A DNA stretch of 64,000 bases from Streptomyces lunaelactis. Its GTDB lineage: Bacteria; Actinomycetota; Actinomycetes; Streptomycetales; Streptomycetaceae. Shown piece by piece: positions 61,992-64,000 of this stretch (position 1 is its first letter; each line of letters starts with the position of its first letter). The position numbers and the translations under genes are program-made. The notes beneath the pieces are model-generated. The model was given only the letters and a program-made list of their open reading frames with translations, searched no databases and was not told the DNA's origin. Location: NCBI RefSeq assembly GCF_003054555.1, contig NZ_CP026304.1, positions 1,860,001 through 1,924,000 on the forward strand, given 5' to 3'.

Positions 61992-62918
61992 GCTCGGCGC
62001 GCCGCGCCAACCCGAAACCGGCAGCGCGAACTTCGCCACCAGCCGGTCCGTGAAGGACGCGTGGTGCAACCGCGCCAGCCGCACCGGAACAGCCCCGCGC
62101 CGTACCTCCACCCGCGCGCCCGGTGGCAGTTCGATCGTCCTGCGCCCGTCGCACCACAGCACCCCCTGCGGCGTGTGCGGCTGCACCTCCACCGCGAGCA
62201 CCGACGTCGGCGAGGTCACCAGCGGCTTGGCGAACAGGGCGTGCGCCCCGATCGGCACCATCAGCAGCGCCTCCACCTCCGGCCAGATCACCGGACCGCC
62301 GGCCGAGAAGGCGTACGCGGTCGAGCCGGTCGGCGTCGCGCAGACGATGCCGTCGCATCCGAAACCGGTCACCGGACGCCCGTCGATCTCGAGCACGACC
62401 TCCAGCATCCGCTCGGGCGAGACCTTCTGCACGGCGGCCTCGTTCAGCGCCCAGTCCCGGTGCACGACATCGCCGTTGTTGTGCACGACGACATCGACGG
62501 TCATCCGCTCCTCGACTTCGTAGGCGCGCGTGACGACCCGGTCGACGACCTTGTCGAGATCGTCCCGCTCGGCCTCGGCGAGGAAGCCCACCCGCCCCAG
62601 GTTGACGCCGAGCATCGGCACCCCGGAAGCGCGGGAGAACTCGGCGCCGCGCAGCAGCGTCCCGTCGCCGCCGAGCACGATCAGCAGCTCACAGCCGTCG
62701 AGTACGCCGGGATTGGCCTCGCGGACCGTCTCGACGGACGGCGGCAGCGGCAGATCAGCAGCCTCCGCCTCCAGTACGCGTACCCTCAGGCCGCTGCGCA
62801 ACAGCCCCTGTACGACGAGTTCGGCGCTGCGGATCGCCGCAGGCCGGCCGGTGTGCGCAAGCAGGAAAACGGTGCGTGCTGACGTGGCTTCTGGCGTGGC
62901 TGCTGGTGTCGTGGTCAA
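61989..62918 (-). CDS. nadK: NAD kinase
   Basis: 309 aa. TTG start at 62918, supported by GGAGG at 7 nt spacing and by a TTGA overlap with the tlyA stop. LIVLGGDGTLLRGA (GGDG motif), VNLGRVGFLAEAE and FGCDGIVCATPTGSTAYAFS are NAD-kinase signatures. It makes NADP from NAD. The gene is coupled to tlyA, and its stop codon is formed by the end of a repeat element. Confidence 0.96.
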   Translation of the reverse strand: MTTTPAATPEATSARTVFLLAHTGRPAAIRSAELVVQGLLRSGLRVRVLEAEAADLPLPPSVETVREANPGVLDGCELLIVLGGDGTLLRGAEFSRASGVPMLGVNLGRVGFLAEAERDDLDKVVDRVVTRAYEVEERMTVDVVVHNNGDVVHRDWALNEAAVQKVSPERMLEVVLEIDGRPVTGFGCDGIVCATPTGSTAYAFSAGGPVIWPEVEALLMVPIGAHALFAKPLVTSPTSVLAVEVQPHTPQGVLWCDGRRTIELPPGARVEVRRGAVPVRLARLHHASFTDRLVAKFALPVSGWRGAPS

Positions 62919-63730
62919 CGAGGTCCCTCCGCAACTGCACGGTCGACATCCGCCGGATCGAGCTCGGGCGCTCCGGCCCGGAGCCAGAGAAAATACTCGA
63001 CATTCCCGGAGGGTCCCGGCAGCGGACTGGCGGTGACGCCCAGCACACCGAGACCGAGCTCCGCCGCCTTGCGCGCCACGTTCCGTACCGTGTCCGCGCG
63101 CAATTCGGGACTGCGTACGACCCCACCGCTGCCGAGGCGTTCCTTGCCCACCTCGAACTGCGGCTTGACCATCATCACCAGGTCCGCGCCGGGCGCGGTG
63201 CACCGGACGAGTGCGGGCAGGACGAGCCCGAGCGGAATGAAGGAAAGGTCCCCCACCACCAGGTCCACCGCCTCACCGTCGATCGTCTCCAGGGTCATCT
63301 CGCGCACATTCGTACGGTCCTTGACCCTCACGCGTTCATCACTCTGAAGAGACCAGGCGAGTTGTCCGTATCCGACATCGACTGCCACGACCTGACGGGC
63401 ACCCGCCCGCAGCAGTACGTCCGTGAAGCCGCCGGTCGACGCGCCCGCGTCGAGCGCCCGCCGGCCCTCGACCTTCAGCCCGAGCGGCACGAAGGCCGCC
63501 AGCGCTCCGGCGAGCTTGTGCCCGCCGCGCGAGACGTAGTCGGGGTCGCTGCCGTCGGAGGTGACGACGACGGCGGCTCTGGTCTCGACCTGGGTGGCGG
63601 GCTTGGTCGCGGTGTTGCCGCCGACCGTCACCCTCCCCGCGGCGATCAGCTGGCTCGCGTGTTCGCGCGAGCGTGCGAGGTTGCGGCGTACGAGCTCGGC
63701 GTCGAGACGGCGGCGGGCCACTCCTGCCAC
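62915..63730 (-). CDS. tlyA: TlyA-type rRNA 2'-O-methyltransferase
   Basis: 271 aa from the GTG at 63730. An N-terminal S4 domain (RRLDAELVRRNLARSREHAS) leads to an FtsJ-like methyltransferase (ALDAGASTGGFTDVLLRAGA as SAM loop; VDLVVGDLSFIPLGLVLPAL; MVKPQFEVGKERLGSGGVVR). Known TlyA enzymes methylate 16S and 23S rRNA cytidines and affect capreomycin sensitivity. First cistron of tlyA-nadK. Confidence 0.95.
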   Translation of the reverse strand: MAGVARRRLDAELVRRNLARSREHASQLIAAGRVTVGGNTATKPATQVETRAAVVVTSDGSDPDYVSRGGHKLAGALAAFVPLGLKVEGRRALDAGASTGGFTDVLLRAGARQVVAVDVGYGQLAWSLQSDERVRVKDRTNVREMTLETIDGEAVDLVVGDLSFIPLGLVLPALVRCTAPGADLVMMVKPQFEVGKERLGSGGVVRSPELRADTVRNVARKAAELGLGVLGVTASPLPGPSGNVEYFLWLRAGAPELDPADVDRAVAEGPR

Positions 63731-63737
63731 GTTCGGT

Positions 63738-64000
63738 TCAGCTCCTGTTGTCGTACGAAGCGGAGGGCGCCGGGGGACCCGGGCGTGCGTCGAGCGCGGT
63801 CAGCGTGTCGCGCAGCCCCCGGTGTACATCCTCGTACACCTCGAGGTGTCCGTCCGCCGGGAGGTGGTCGGCGTCGGCAAGACGCTCCAGCTGGGCGTCG
63901 ACACCGGCGTCGCCGGTCGGCACCCGCTGTACACCGATGGGTGCGGGCGCGGCGGGGTCGTACGCCTCGCGGCCGGCCGCCGGCGGCTGCCCGCCCCCGG
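63738..64000 (-). CDS. Hypothetical protein, 5' end off the right edge
   Basis: The last 86 residues are visible: a Gly/Pro/Ala-rich start (PPAAGREAYDPAAPAPIGVQ), then RVPTGDAGVDAQLERLADAD, a helical ADGHLEVYEDVHRGLRDTLT segment, and an end ASYDNRS. The stop is 7 nt before tlyA, so it is in the same operon. I recognise a conserved small Streptomyces protein upstream of tlyA but no function. Confidence 0.65.
   Translation of the reverse strand, partial: GGGQPPAAGREAYDPAAPAPIGVQRVPTGDAGVDAQLERLADADHLPADGHLEVYEDVHRGLRDTLTALDARPGPPAPSASYDNRS

Overview
The window is Streptomyces-like chromosomal DNA. Base composition is very G+C-rich, third codon positions are almost all G or C, many starts are GTG (one is TTG), and adjacent genes often share ATGA, GTGA or TTGA stop/start overlaps. 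The order aroH-tyrA-cmk-plsC-der, parA-RHH-scpA-scpB-rsuA, ald, pyrG and recN-nadK-tlyA is the conserved core arrangement I recall from Streptomyces coelicolor. No rRNA, tRNA, CRISPR array, transposase or phage gene was found.

Layout. 1-5945 (minus): an FxSxx-COOH RiPP locus: peptide FxsA ending FNSAL, radical SAM/SPASM maturase FxsB, TIR-like FxsC and the ATPase/TIR/NB-ARC protein FxsT, which runs off the left edge. 6160-7593: a tandem-SLATT membrane protein converging on a SLOG-domain protein. 7736-10597: a secreted streptogrisin-type protease, a decayed DUF1684 gene and a Cys-rich DUF5685 protein. 10887-19344: SepF-like SflA, an acyl-CoA dehydrogenase, a drug exporter, a PAP2 protein with altered motifs, an I78 inhibitor, a lone cytochrome oxidase subunit I and a WYL regulator. 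19464-27323: a glycosyltransferase pair and a branched-chain-type ABC importer with a permease-permease-ATPase fusion. 27448-29944: an Rpf-like/LysM hydrolase and two Streptomyces hypotheticals.

30050-34481 (minus): aroH-tyrA-cmk-plsC-der, then 34731-36946 (plus): DUF952 and a secreted-protein/membrane-haem-protein/Rieske redox operon. 37210-42183: an NAD-salvage operon (pnuC, nadR, nrtR, ADP-ribosylglycohydrolase, nucleotidyltransferase) headed by a perfect 17-bp palindrome, with a second nucleotidyltransferase converging on and overlapping the last gene. 42268-46985: parA, an RHH protein, scpA, scpB and an rsuA-type pseudouridine synthase, coupling segregation and condensin-loader genes. 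47358-53206: ald, a STAND/TPR protein, a Nudix hydrolase and pyrG. 53625-58654 (plus): GH15 enzyme, FAD oxidoreductase and PucR regulator. 58691-64000 (minus): glycosyltransferase, recN, nadK, tlyA and a cut-off hypothetical.

Short non-coding elements of about 160-177 bp with terminal inverted repeats lie at gene 3' ends (15824, 21622, 36993, 61829, plus remnants). Three terminal-arm types share one core. With the FxSxx-SLATT-SLOG block and the NAD operon, they are the most interesting content.
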